Shown piece by piece: positions 1-10,539 of a stretch of 64,000 nt of DNA. Made by a program: the position numbers and the translations under genes. Position 1 is the stretch's first letter. Each line of letters starts with the position of its first letter. The notes beneath the pieces are model-generated. The model searched no databases, had not been told where the DNA came from, and saw only the letters and a list, made by a program, of their open reading frames with translations. Source of the DNA: Entomortierella parvispora (lineage: Eukaryota > Mortierellomycota > Mortierellomycetes > Mortierellales > Mortierellaceae); NCBI GenBank assembly GCA_963573315.1, contig OY752147.1, positions 930,001 to 994,000 of the forward strand. The letters are read 5' to 3'.

Positions 1-1794
1 GAGTAGGAGGCTGTGGAAGAAGGATTTTCATCCTACTGTGCTCTTGCGCGGCGGCAGCATTCTCAATGTCCTCCAGACTGGGACCATGCCAGGTACCACG
101 ACGCCTTTGAAAGTGAAGGAGAGTTGTTAAGTCAGTAAGCGCTACAAATAACAGCAATTGGACCGACAAGGGGGGGGGGGGGGGGGGGGGGGGATGGCTA
201 CCTGATCGGAAACTGGTAATCCTCAACATCAGACAAATCGGAATCACTGTCATCACTGGAACTCATGGCATCAATCTGCATCTCATTCTGGGAATGGTAT
301 CCGAACTCAGCTTCTTCATCGGAGGAAGAGTAATTATCGTCAGACATGTAACGGCGATGGTTCGACTCCTGATCAGCATCAACCACAAACAAACCGGAGG
401 GGAGACCGATAATAGCAGCATTTGTCGTCTGAGCACCTGTTTCCCTGGACGATTGGTCACATGCACGCTTGTCCACGGCCTCATCTACCTCTGCGTCCTC
501 GTCTTCGTCCTCGTCCTCATCATCATCTGAGTGCTGGAGCTCAGGATGGTACTCGTATTCTTCGTGTGTTGGTGGGGCAAAGCAAGAAACTTCGTGCATG
601 GATGGAGAGGTAGGCGTAAGGTACCGAACATGCCGGCTTTGGAAAAGAGACCGCCTGCGTGCCATCACGCAAGCACTGCCAATAGAAGAGTCGGTATCAC
701 TGAGGTCTGCAGACTCGTCATCGCCTGCGTTGGAAGCAGGAGGGGAGGCAGGGGCCTCCATTCTCCGACGCTTCGTGGCCGAGATCCCGCCCAGCAGGAA
801 GGCGTCCGAATTTCGCAAGAAATCATAAGAGTGCTTACGGATATTGCATTCTGGAGGGGTTGGAAGGCTGGCGATGGCCGCAAAGTCTCTCGGGTCGCAG
901 ATGGAGACGGGAATAAACATGGGTCTTTTCATGTCCACAACCATACTGGACGAGTCTACGAGCAAAAGGGGCAGGGACGCAGGATAGCACGGCAACAGAG
1001 AAATTGATGTTAGTCACTGATCATTCAAATCCTTGCTCGCACAAAGCAATGAGACCACGTATGAATATGCGAGGAAGGCGGGAAGGGCATAAATAAAACG
1101 ACAAAAAAAAAGAGCGCGCACCGCACAGAGAGTTTTTTTTGGATGGACAGATCTGACTGGCTGCTTAGACAGGGGAGCAATTGTGCGGGGAGCGGAGAAA
1201 AACGACATCACGGTGTCAAAAGAGAAATCACTGGAGAGGGATATTATTACCATCTGTTTGCTTGGCTTCCTGACACTGCTCGGTTTGCTCTGGGAGATCA
1301 GTCTGATGCACATCCTCTTCCTCAGCGGGGTAAAGTTGGTCCTCGGTATCGTGTTCCATAAATGGGGACATGGGTGTCATTGGGGTCGAGAAGCAGTTCT
1401 GGTGCTCTTCGTCGTGCCGGGAGGGCGTGCTGAAACCCGAGTCTGAGTCGCTATCAAAGCTGCTAGACGAAGATTCGTGCAGATAACGCTCGACATCGTC
1501 GTAGAGCATTGTTGAGGAAAGGAAGACGTCGTTGATGACATTCTTGGGCTGGCTGCTGCCCTCGAAAGTAATGATAGGGTGTGTGCTATTCGAGTAAACA
1601 ACAGAGGGTGTTGAGAGGCCCTTGATCGAGTGGTGCGTTGGATTGGAAGTAGGCAAGGTCGGTGAGACGATGTTGGCCCAGGGGTTGCTGTCGTTTAGAG
1701 ACATCGCTGGAGAGGGAAGAGGGGAGGCTATCGTGGAAGCTGCAGCGACAAATTGGCGGTGGTGATGGTATGCTAGTTGGTTTTTGGACATCAT
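1..1794 (-). CDS. Acidic, Ser-rich protein of unknown function (3 exons, 3' end off the window)
   Basis: I do not recognise this protein. I read a spliced minus-strand gene: exon 1 about 1794-1251 (ATG at 1794 or 1791), exon 2 about 955-202, exon 3 from 104 running off the left edge. Intron 1 (1250-956) starts GTAATA, has ACTAACA near 1010 and ends in a pyrimidine run plus TAG; the join is phase 1 and keeps the frame. Intron 2 (201-105) starts AG|GTAGCC at the apparent stop of exon 2, holds a 24-base homopolymer, and rejoins an open frame. The predicted protein is Ser/Thr/Pro-rich, with an Asp/Glu run (DDDEDEDEDED), further acidic-Ser stretches, and short basic motifs (KRRR, ARRR). It looks largely disordered and could be regulatory or nuclear. 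The 295-nt first intron is long for such a genome, so the linkage of exons 1 and 2 is inferred. Confidence 0.55.
170..193. repeat. 24-base poly(G) tract (poly(C) in the gene sense)
   Basis: This is an uninterrupted run of 24 G on the plus strand. It lies inside the inferred second intron of the minus-strand gene, between donor 201 and acceptor 105. Its length is probably polymorphic and prone to assembly error. Confidence 0.95.
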
Positions 1795-1869
1795 AGGCAA
1801 CGATGATTGTAGAGGAAGGCGAAGGTCGACGAAGGGTAGAGAACGGAGGTAGAATATTGATGTGAAGAA

Positions 1870-2150
1870 GAGTGAGAGAAGGGGCAACAGAGGGAAAACA
1901 CGAGTCTCTCACTATCCGGTTCTCGAAGGGGCGCGGTGGCGGGGTGGGGGCTGAGGACAGAGAGGAAATGAAAAAACAGAAGGCGCGTGAGAGAAGAGGG
2001 AAGTGGAAGAAAGAATGGGAGAGTGGGGGAGAGCAAAAAGGGAAAGCGAGAAGGGGGGAAGGAAGAGAAGGGAACAAAGGGAAGAAGAAAAGAAGCAGGA
2101 GGGGAAAGGAGAAGAGAGGGGACAAGGCAAGGAAGGAGGGACATGGCAAA
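1870..2150 (-). promoter_or_regulatory. Pyrimidine-rich leader/promoter
   Basis: About 280 bases are almost purely purine on the plus strand, so CT-rich in the sense of the minus-strand gene whose ATG lies about 80 bases downstream. CT-rich blocks just upstream of the start are common in fungal promoters and 5' UTRs. No clear TATA box was seen. The role is inferred from composition and position. Confidence 0.45.
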
Positions 2151-2159
2151 CCTGGTGCG

Positions 2160-4016
2160 AGAGGGGAGACTCCCAAGTGGTGTGCCCTGTCTGCCAACCA
2201 GGTCGACGCAACCTTGTTGGTTTGGTGTGCTCTCTTCTTTTGCTTGTGGGTGATGATGATTGAGCGAAGACCGCCAACAGGTTTATGGACACAAGACCAT
2301 CCATTCAACGAGGCACATAAAATAGGCTCGCAGACTGCAACAGACACGAGCGAGCACTTCATGGGTCCGCGGCCCATTCAATCGCCCCGACTCAATGACA
2401 TAAAACTTCAGCCGTTGAAACGCTATTTTTGAACCACAACCGAACGCAGATAAGATGAAGGGCAAATTTTATTTTATTTTTTTCCTGTCTCTGCTGGATA
2501 GGAGATGCTTTTGTGCCGTTCTATTGATCTAGTCTTTCATTCGTCGACGGTGTCGCCCGTTCTGTTCCCATCCTTCGATTGTCTCGATCGTTGTCAAAAA
2601 GACTCGTCAACTGCACCCATAGTACACTCCCAGCTGGAGCACGCTGATTGGCTACGAGCCAGACGTGGCTTATCGTCACTTCGCTTACTTTTTTGCAATT
2701 TAGTGTGCCTGCTGGTCGGGAACTTGTCCAACCTTCCAGCAGGGTACCAATTGAGAAACGAGACATAGACGGACGGTGATACAATGAGATTGATAGAACA
2801 TTGCATGGATGCACGGATGCACAGTACCCCGTTTCTCGCTCCATGGACAGGTAGTCCGCTCAACCTCAACAAAAGTGGTGGCAGAGAGGGAAAAGTCCTG
2901 TTGAACACATGCGAGCGTCGTGCCTATTACTGCAGTCTATTTGCGAAGAGCTAAGCTGTACGTACAAGAGTATATCTATCTATACGTACAGTTGACAGTG
3001 TTGATTTGTTGAGAGCCCTAACCGACAGAGTGAAGCGTCTTTTTCCGCACTTCTCTTAACAGACCTCAAAAAGCCTTCCTAGACTTGCAAGAGCACACTA
3101 CATCTCTGCGCGACCTTCAAATGCGCGAAGGGTACGAAGAGCTTTAAAAAGAGTGGGATGAGGTTCAGAAAAAGCAATGTAGAAGATGCCTGCCCTTCGT
3201 CAAATGAAAATACTGTACTCGCCCAAACATGTTGCCTGTCGTTCATCTCCGTAGATCATAGAATGGTTCAAGTGCTCTCAAAAAATGAAGTCTAACCCTC
3301 TCGAGCGTGAGAGCGGGAGGACAACAACTTTTAACGTCACCATCCGCGAATGTGCTGCTTCCTCGAACACCCGTTTTAATATCAGCCTCCCTTTCTCCAC
3401 CACAGATGATTTACTTCGAACCCGACCCAGTTATATAGCGTGCAGGCGTGGGATGCTCCAAATTCTAAAGGTAACTCGTTCATTCTGCTGGCTGGGCTCC
3501 AGGGCTGCGTCGCCTATCTACAGAACAAGCGCCTCTTATATCCGGAGGCTATTTTGACTCCGGTGCCATGTTGAACTTCTGACTTCCTATAACGCCGCTG
3601 TGCTTCCCTTAAGTGTTGGGGTCGAATTGCTCCTGTCTCGCCCCAATCGTCCATCACTTCTCGAGCTGGGATGGTAAGATAACAGGATGAAAGAAGGGCA
3701 CTGTTAATAGAAAGAAGGGGCGACGACTGGATCTCAGTAAGATTGACATTGCTGTGTACCTTTTTCAACGATCTCTCCTACAAATACTTTGCAAAATCCT
3801 GCTACGACAAAGGCCATCGTCTGGGTCACTTGCTGATTAAGGATTGTTCCAACAAGCTAGGACCATGCATGACATTATGATTATTAGTTGGAATGCAGCA
3901 CTCTCGTAAATCCTAAACAATATATTACCTTTTTCACGGTGTTTCTGCTCAACACGGACCGCCTATAGACCTCGTACCGTTGCAGCTGCTCTTCCGAAAA
4001 ACAATCCAGCAGTGCC
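2160..4016. other. Gene-free intergenic stretch
   Basis: I see no convincing gene in about 1.85 kb. Open frames here are short, have unlikely composition and lack splice support. A TATA-like run (tatatctatctatacgta) lies near 2971 but has no gene attached. Confidence 0.5.
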
Positions 4017-4955
4017 CTAGTGTAAAATAAGACAGTGCTGCTTAGCTATAATGGCAAGCGAGCTGCTTCCCTTTACTTCCGCTGTGGACCAAACATACTT
4101 AAGATCATCTTTGCTTCTGCCACGAGAACTGGCCTCTTGATTCCATTCGAATTCAGAGTACTCCGGCTCCTCTTCGTGATCGTCGTCCTCATCGTCTTTG
4201 GCCTCTGCATTCTCACCACCATCAGCTTGAGCTGCAATCGCATCACTTTGAGAGTCAGTGCCAGGTCCATTTCGACCGTCATTTTCAGTTCTCCCCTGTG
4301 GGATTGGGGTGACCTCTGCCCTTGTAGCAGCGCCATCTACAGATACGCCTGCAACTTTCACTCCTGCGCCTGTCCCTTTCCTCGCTTTCACTCCTGCCAG
4401 AGTTGCACCAGAAGATCCCGTCTCGGCGACCCCTCCGCTGCCTCCATTTTGACTTGTTCCTAGGGGTCCACCTCCAATTATTTTCTTTCCGTCTTTGTCT
4501 TTCTTCTCGCGCTTCTTATATGGTCCTTTTACCATCCTCTGACCTGACTTGTTGATTCCTCCAGCAGCAGGGACATTAGGAAGCTCCTTTCGAGCAATGA
4601 TGTTGTCGAGATTGCGGCGAAGCTTTTGCTTTTTCGGTTTAGGTAGCGAAGGCGCCGCTGCATTTTTACGCTTCTTCAGTCCAGGGACGATCGCAGATTG
4701 AACAGGGGCTGTTGCCACCGTGTCTGTGTAAACAGGTCGGCGTGATGATGCTGCGTGGTCTTCCATGATGTCCGAAAGATGGATACCGTCCATGTATCTG
4801 CGAACCATGCGTTACAACGATTGAGGCTAAGCCACCGGTCCATAAAAAATAGGGCACATCTTTCTTTTTCAAATCCAAATTCACCCCAGATTGAACGTCA
4901 TCTTCCGCTCCTCACATTTTCTCTTCTTTGAGGACACCGACATGGACGATAGCAT
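4017..4955 (-). CDS. Lys-rich protein of unknown function (2 exons)
   Basis: I do not recognise this family. Exon 1 (4955-4885) encodes a short basic N-terminus (MLSSMSVSSKKRKCEERK). An 87-nt intron (4884-4798, GTGAAT...CGCAG) joins in phase 2 to exon 2 (4797-4017), giving a protein near 283 aa. Exon 2 carries several basic clusters resembling nuclear localisation signals (LKKRKN, PKPKKQKLRR, KKREKKDKDGKK), then a Gly/Ala-rich low-complexity middle and an acidic stretch (DDEDDDHEEEPE). This suggests a disordered nuclear protein, possibly chromatin- or RNA-associated, but no domain is visible. The C-terminus is uncertain: a possible donor (GTAAAG) lies near 4075, so the last residues may be intronic. 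Confidence 0.5.
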
Positions 4956-4982
4956 CACGACATTATCACGCACAAATGCCGA

Positions 4983-5483
4983 CGAGAGCAAGTCGTTTTA
5001 TCCTCCGCCTTCATTGCCGACACAATGAGCCGCACCCGACAACCTGCTTTTAGCTTGAAAGACTATGCTTCCGACAACGCAAGCCATCACTGCAGGCTTG
5101 CCCATATTTTGCAAAGCAAGATCGTCGTCGTGTCAACACGCACTGCCAACCTCATCACGGAGCCGACTCTCACGCGTGTCATTGCACTAGTGCATGTCGC
5201 TGGTTCTTTTGAACATACTGTCCTTCGACTGTCTCAAAATTGTGCCACAGCGGGCAATCCAGTCGCCGCCACCCTTTGCACCTTCCGCACATCAGTTTCA
5301 CTGCCATCTGTCTCCGTGTCATTCATCTCTGTGCCTTTAGTCGTTGCTCCATTAGCCCTCGCGCCATCGTTCAATCTACCGCAGATGCGAGCACAATCGA
5401 TGCCGCTTACAAAGTATTCCCGCGGAGTGAGACACCAAACCCACAGAAAAGACAAAGTTGAATTTGATCTTGAGGATGTATAA
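4983..5483 (+). other. Host fragment duplicated, inverted, at 57.0-57.3 kb
   Basis: An open frame starts at ATG 5025 (MSRTRQPAFSLKDYAS) and also reads through upstream in frame. The first 320 bases or so are nearly identical to the minus strand at about 57018-57335, with mostly synonymous changes and a short indel near 5155. The shared frame suggests a fragment of a once-coding gene. Past the duplicated part the frame continues to 5483 with Ser/Val/Pro-rich content that does not look conserved. I do not recognise a domain. It starts about 30 bases from the first exon of the divergent minus-strand gene. Confidence 0.4.
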
Positions 5484-5980
5484 AAGTGCCTCCTTGAGAG
5501 GTGGCATATATCCTTGGCAGTAGCATGTGGATGTATTGGACACTCCTCAGTCTCTTACTATTGCTTGTCATGCATATACTGCAAGCATCTGAGGACGGTG
5601 GTAAAAGGCGCTGTTTAGGCAACCGTCAAAAAAAGTCGCTGTCAAGAAGAAAGGAAGAAAAAGGAAAAGATGTTGACGCTGATATAATGCAAGCCTCCCG
5701 AGTCGGTCTGTTTGAGAAGGAATCTCCCCATATGAGATTGCCCCGGAATGCCCTTCTAGACGCCAATAGAGATCTGGAGCGGTCGCCGGATTTCGTGAGA
5801 AAATGAGATACTGTTGAGAAGAAAAGGGGGTAGGGCGCCAAGCAGGTGGAGTCGAAAGTAAATGAAGACGATCCACACAAAGAATATCCGACCCGCGTGT
5901 GCGACCTGCCTCTGAAGAGGATCCTTGGTAAAGAATTTGATACCAACATACAGTCGGACTGTGTAGAAGAGGTGCAAGTG
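5484..5980. other. Unassigned spacer
   Basis: No supported gene or repeat was found here. Short frames exist on both strands but lack recognisable content. Confidence 0.4.
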
Positions 5981-5999
5981 ACGTGCATGAAAGCCAGGT

Positions 6000-6230
6000 A
6001 TTCTCAACGCCGAATCGAATCGGATATAAGGCATGTTCGAATCCGACTCGACTTTCTCGGATCGAATACAAAAAAGATGATCCGATTCGACTCCATTCGA
6101 TCCGACTTTTATTCGATTCGACGTTTATTCGGTGCTTATTCGACTTCACTACCAATCAAGTCGAATAAAAGTCGACTCGAGTCGAATAATCTCGGATCGG
6201 ATCTGGATCGAATGTCGAATGTCAAATATT
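6000..6230. repeat. TTCGA-rich repeat block, possible hAT-derived non-autonomous remnant
   Basis: This block is densely packed with TCGAAT/ATTCGA words in both orientations (for example gattcgactccattcgatcc). The same kind of block brackets the hAT transposase gene at about 32880-33030 and 35955-36180. hAT transposases usually recognise repeated subterminal motifs, so this isolated block may be a MITE or deleted relative. I could not define terminal inverted repeats or an 8-bp duplication. Confidence 0.5.
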
Positions 6231-6651
6231 TGTGCCAAAGCATGATGAAAGCACACATGGAGGCAAGCCATAAGACACTACAACGAATCAACATTGCATT
6301 CCAAAGGCGATGGCTAGGAGGATGTAGACGTCACACGCATTCTGTCTACTGACTCCCATATGCACGATCCTTGTCTTCAGAAGAATTCTTAGTCGGGATT
6401 GCAAAGGTCATTGACAGACTCTTGAGGAAATTGACAAGTCTGAGAACAGGAACGCTGAAGTAGTGCCTGATCTACGGTCTTGTCACTTAGAACTTGTTGG
6501 AATTCTGGTTGAGAGGCCTATTCCTCCAAAAAAAAGCGATTCGGAGCCAATAAAGAAAAAACTGAAGATGGAAAAAAAGGCTGAAGATGGAAACGAAGAC
6601 TGGATAACCTCGATCAAGTGTGTCCGAAAGACAGTCAATTGCCAAGGATGA

Positions 6652-7005
6652 CCAAAATAACGGGAAGGAAGAAAGGTGTCTTTATTGCATCGGTGGACAG
6701 GACAAGAAATAGGCCTGCCCGGACGTGTATGGGTGTCCTCGTTAATTAAAAAATATAAATTATGAAGGTCAGCAGGGAATAAAACTCCCCATCCGCAACA
6801 CAGTGAGGAAGATAAAATGCCGAATGTCCAGCAGGATTATCGCAGACTCTAAATTCCTTACTCCAAGTGGCTGCAACCGTCAGTGCCGACATCCGGGGTA
6901 GAAATATCTGTGATATTCCCGTGGGGTCCCACTTACTAAGAATGACCAAAATATCGGGAAGGAATAAACGGCGTGGGCAGGACAAGAAATAGGCGTGCCT
7001 GGTGC
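6652..7005 (-). repeat. Decayed LTR-like remnants (family E-like), two copies
   Basis: Near 6652-6715 and 6942-6990 there are two diverged copies of one sequence: gaccaaaata(a/t)cgggaaggaa, followed by ggacaggacaagaaataggc or a close variant. On the minus strand the better copy reads AATAAAGACACC..., like the polyadenylation end of an LTR. The family E LTR at 39153-39308 contains the related gacgggaaggaagaa...ctttatt. I interpret these as old LTR scraps. Confidence 0.4.
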
Positions 7006-7990
7006 AAGTTGTCTAATGTAAATGCTAGCGGTACCCGTGGCTTCGCCACGAACAAAGCGCTGTGCAGTGGTGGCTCAAGTCGGCTCGGTTTGGCAAATAA
7101 TCTCTCTCACACGCACTCTATATCCACTGGTGAGGACCTCTTTATTAATTGCCAAGCTCCGAGTGTATGTTCCTTGCTTTCCATGTATTGTGAAGTCGTG
7201 AATCAATTGGGCTCTCCATGGCACAGCACTTTAACTTCGTCTCTCTATAACTCTCAAGTCTGCTTGTCGCCATGTCTTCTTGCCCCCAAAAATATACTCA
7301 GTCTTTCTTACCATTTCCTTTTGCACTGACACTGAAATGTCAAATCCCTATGGCGCAGTATAGTCCGGACTTTGTCCTGTTCTTGCCTTTTTCATCGACG
7401 TCGCCATCCCAGCGCAAAGCTCTCAGGTCCAGCCGTAGTCACTATCCAGACGGACCAACAGGCCCTCCAATCCTCTTCCTCCATGTTCACATGTAGCTAA
7501 CTCCCCTTCACGTCTCTTCGCTTGTCCCTGATTCTGCAATTCACAAAAGCAAAACCGTCCCTCTTTTCCATGCCCATGCTTTGTCTGAGAGCAACACCAT
7601 GTCAGTGAATCTGTGCATGCCATGAAGTAATGGCAGCTCGAAGTGATGCGTGGCAGAGACGGAGGGCTCCACCTCTGTTCTTGCCTCCATAGTTGACTTT
7701 ATCCTTGTATCCTACGATCCAGTCGCATCTTTGTGGGCCTTGGAGTTAACGGCAGACGATAGCGGCTCCAAGCAGGGCAGAGATGTCTGTACTGAGAGAA
7801 CCGATGACTAAAAGAGATGATGATCAGCATGGGTTAATCAACCTGGTGTCAGTCATCAATCATCTTCGCTTACATGCAGCCACAGTCATTAAATAGCGGG
7901 ACTGCGACAAGACCTGCCTCCCTTTGCCTGTGTCTCTGTCCGCATCCCTGTCCTCCTCTTGGTCCTCTCGCTGTTAATGTCGCCAGTAAA
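7006..7990. other. Unassigned spacer
   Basis: No convincing gene. A perfect small hairpin (cgtggcttcgccacg) lies at 7036-7050 without context. Open frames are short and of unlikely composition. Confidence 0.4.
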
Positions 7991-8230
7991 GGTCATCTGA
8001 ACTCCTCTGACTGTCGATTCTCCCAGGCACAGGTCATCTGAAGAACTCTGACTGCTGACTGCTGGCTATTGCCGGCATTGGTCATCTGAAGTCCTGTGGC
8101 TGTTGATTCTCGCCGGCACGGGTCATCTAAAGTCCTGCGCCTGTTGATTGTAGCCCGTACAGGTACCTCGTCGGAAGACCTCTGACTGCTGATTGTTTGA
8201 TGCAAGCTCTCCAAGGTCCTCTGACTGCTG
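7991..8230. repeat. Imperfect 41-bp tandem repeat
   Basis: The motif ggtcatctgaa begins units at 7991, 8032, 8080 and 8121, with a diverged unit near 8162 and a partial unit near 8213. Most units are 41 bp; the second is 48 bp through an internal duplication of ctgact/gctg. Units continue with ctctgactg(c/t)tgattct and ccggcac. This is a degenerate minisatellite. Confidence 0.75.
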
Positions 8231-8255
8231 GCGGCCTTTGATTGCCTCCTGCGAA

Positions 8256-8300
8256 GGACGACCAAAATAACGGGAAGGAAGAAAGGTGTCTTTATTAGGC
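8256..8300 (-). repeat. Decayed LTR end (family E-like)
   Basis: The sequence gaccaaaataacgggaagga is an exact repeat of the scrap at about 6652, with the same aggtgtctttatt following. On the minus strand it carries AATAAAGACACC. It lies directly after the 41-bp tandem array. Confidence 0.45.
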
Positions 8301-8540
8301 TCCAGGACAATCCACACCTTAATTCTCCTTATTGGCTGGAATTGAGAGCCAAAACTCGTTCCACGCGCCCCCACGCTCCTTTCTTCCGTGCTCCTTGTTC
8401 CCACCACGTTCCCACCACGCCCTCTTTACACGTCGCCAACCAGACAACCTCCTGCACCTACACATTTACATCCATTCCACTTTTACATCACCTTGTCATC
8501 TGGTTTTACGTATCCTACATCCTTCAAATCGTGCCTGGCG

Positions 8541-8784
8541 ATGGGATTACAAGCTTGGTTTCCCTTTTTGCGCAAAAAGGGATACGAGCCTTCTGTGATT
8601 TATGCTTCCAACTTGAAGTCAACGAAGGCAGAACATACAAAACGTATTGATGTGCTGTCGTTTTATTATATCATTCGCAACGCATACTCTTTCAAGGGGC
8701 CTGAAGAAACGCACAAGGTCCTTGAAGCATATTTTTTTGCGCTATGGCGAGAAGGATAGACTCACTCTTTACATTGATGGTGGT
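8541..8784 (+). pseudogene. XPG/PIN-type nuclease N-terminus, frameshifted and cut by an LTR
   Basis: From ATG 8541 the frame begins MGLQAWFPFLRKKGYEP, which resembles the XPG N-terminal fold start (MGI.GL..F...). After a run of seven T at 8732-8738 the frame goes off. Dropping one T restores an open reading that ends with an LTLYIDGG-like motif at about 8784, matching the LYIDG strand that supplies the first catalytic Asp in this superfamily. At 8785 the sequence switches to the end of a family D LTR, so the rest of the nuclease is missing. The break is either a real one-base indel or a homopolymer sequencing error. The gene is dead in any case because of the LTR. I recall such PIN/XPG-like proteins being numerous in some Mucoromycota, but cannot verify that here. 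Confidence 0.55.
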
Positions 8785-8919
8785 TGAAATATTTTGACTT
8801 ACTGAAAGGTAACGGGACGAAGAAGAAGGAGCAAACCAGCCCCACTCTGGTTCTCTCTTTTAAGGGAGAGGTTTACCAGAGCGAGGTGGCTTGTACCGTG
8901 TAGTTTATTAAAGGGTACT
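8785..8919 (-). repeat. Family D LTR, 3' part only
   Basis: The sequence is the reverse complement of the 3' 135 bp of the LTR at 56410-56594, with the same AATAAAC polyadenylation-like signal and the same terminal TTTCA. It abuts the broken XPG-like gene at 8784 and the family A LTR at 8920. The 5' part of the LTR is missing. Confidence 0.8.
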
Positions 8920-9371
8920 TGTCACGGTCAGACAAGGCAGGAACAAGAAGGTGAAGGAAAGGTGTGGTTTATTGTGAATTGCAGACTGAGGAACAAAGCA
9001 AGAGGACAGGGGGGTTTATATACTAGAGAGTGATGAAGGCCTGGACCCAGGCCTACGTTGAGTCAGAGATGACACGAAAGAGTAGGATACATATCCGGGC
9101 AGGTACTAATCATAAGCCGGACCTATGAGTAGGGTCCGGGATGGCAACATAGATGAAGGAGAACGAGATGGAGGTCCTGATAGGTGCGGCTGAGAGATAC
9201 GTACTAAGGGTAGCTATAGCCCTAGGTCCAGAACCTGGACGCCAGGGGTACTCGTCGGAGATCAGAGGACAAGCCAATGAGTGCGGATACAGATCCTAGG
9301 TTCGCGATCCTAGACCAGAGGTACAAGAGACGCGTACTTCGTACGATCTGAGTCTGCGACGTTTCGTGACA
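8920..9371 (-). repeat. Family A 3' LTR (copy A1), 452 bp
   Basis: It begins TGTCACGG and ends CGTGACA as written on the plus strand. In element sense it carries TATATAAA and, about 35 bases on, AGTCTGCAA and CACAATAAACC. The polypurine tract AGGGGGAGGAT sits just inside it (9372 onward). Confidence 0.95.
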
Positions 9372-9380
9372 ATCCTCCCC

Positions 9381-10539
9381 CTAGGAGCGAGCTCCGCGAG
9401 TGACTGGGGGTGGACCTGGCTTGAGCGGGAAGCGAGAGTGGAAACGGGCGACATGCTCTGGTGAATTCTCAGCGTTGGCTGCGGGCTGCCATTCCGGATC
9501 TTTATAACCCTTGAACTTGATCAAATACCAAAGTTGCTTTCCACGGAATTTAGAGTCCCAGATTTCTTCAACTTCAAACTCCTCATTGCCGTCAATCTCG
9601 ATGGTAGGAGGCGGAGGTGCTACGCGACCGGGTATTGTGTTGGCGCGGTAGGGCTCCAAAAGAGAGACATGGAAAACAGGATGAAGACGGGCCATAGTGG
9701 TCGGGAGCTGAAGGCGGACCGATCGAGAGTTGACTACTTCGGTGATCTTGAACGGACCCAGGTTCTTAACATCCAACTTGTTTGAAGGTCGGGTGGTCTT
9801 GATATTGTTACGTTTCAACATGACGAGGTCTCCTATAGCGAAGTTCGGCTGAGGGGTAAAGCGCTTGTTGTAGTGGCGCTCTTGGTTCTCTAGTGCCGAC
9901 TTGATATGGAACTGCAAGTCTTCTTGGATACGCTTCAACTCCTGGAGGCGGTCCTTGGCGAAGGGGCTACTGACTGCAACTCGAGGGACCTTCACACTGA
10001 AGCGGGGGTGGTATCCTTGGTGAGCAAAGAACGGAGTTTGTTTTGTGGTTGCTTGCACGGAATTGTTGTAGCAGAGCTCGGCCATGGGTAAATGATTGCT
10101 CCAATCGTCTTGTTGGTAGCTTGTGAAACAGCGGAGGTATTGTTCCAGAGTGGCATTCGTACGTTCAGTCTGTCCATCGGTCTGCGGGTGATAGGCCGTT
10201 GACAGATTCTGGGTGATCCCCAGCGCTTCCATCGCAGACTGCATGAACGTAGAGGTGAAGACAGAGCCTCGGTCCGATACGATGTCATCTGGCAGGCCAT
10301 GGTAGGCAAAAACTCGGGACAGGAACAGATCCAAAGTGTCACTTGCGTTGACATCGTCGGTGGTTGGAATGAAGTGTGCCATTTTTGTGAGGCGATCCAC
10401 GACCACCAAGATAGCAGTGTAACCTTTGGAGTCAGGTAGTTGAACAATAAAATCCATTGATATCGAAGACCAAGGGCTCTCAGGGATCGGCAGAGACTGA
10501 AGGAGTCCAAAGGGCTTGTGGTGAGAAGTCTTGTTCCGT
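9381..10539 (-). CDS. pol: A1 pol, C-terminal piece: integrase core and chromodomain
   Basis: In element sense this piece holds the integrase catalytic core: Asp in MDFIVQLPD, Asp in VSDRGSVF and Glu in PQTDGQTERTN. Next come the GPY/F-like C-terminal region (LGPFKITEVV) and a chromodomain (FEVEEIWDSKFRGKQ...YLIKFKGY). Chromodomains in this lineage are known to steer insertion to modified chromatin. The upstream part of the integrase is cut at 10539 by a family B solo LTR and resumes at 11586. The stop is at 9381, next to the polypurine tract. The sequence appears otherwise intact. Confidence 0.9.

Noticed and set aside
1014-1313. Minus-strand 99-aa frame between the first two exons
   Set aside because: It overlaps the inferred intron and has hydrophobic, unlikely composition with no splice support.
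1872-2432. Plus-strand Lys/Glu/Gly-rich frame of 186 aa
   Set aside because: It is the antisense of a pyrimidine-rich promoter; composition follows from the GA tract.
3285-3557. Plus-strand 90-aa frame
   Set aside because: No homology, splice sites or codon pattern that suggests a gene.
7036-7050. Small perfect hairpin cgtggcttcgccacg
   Set aside because: No gene, T-run or promoter beside it; short palindromes are expected by chance.
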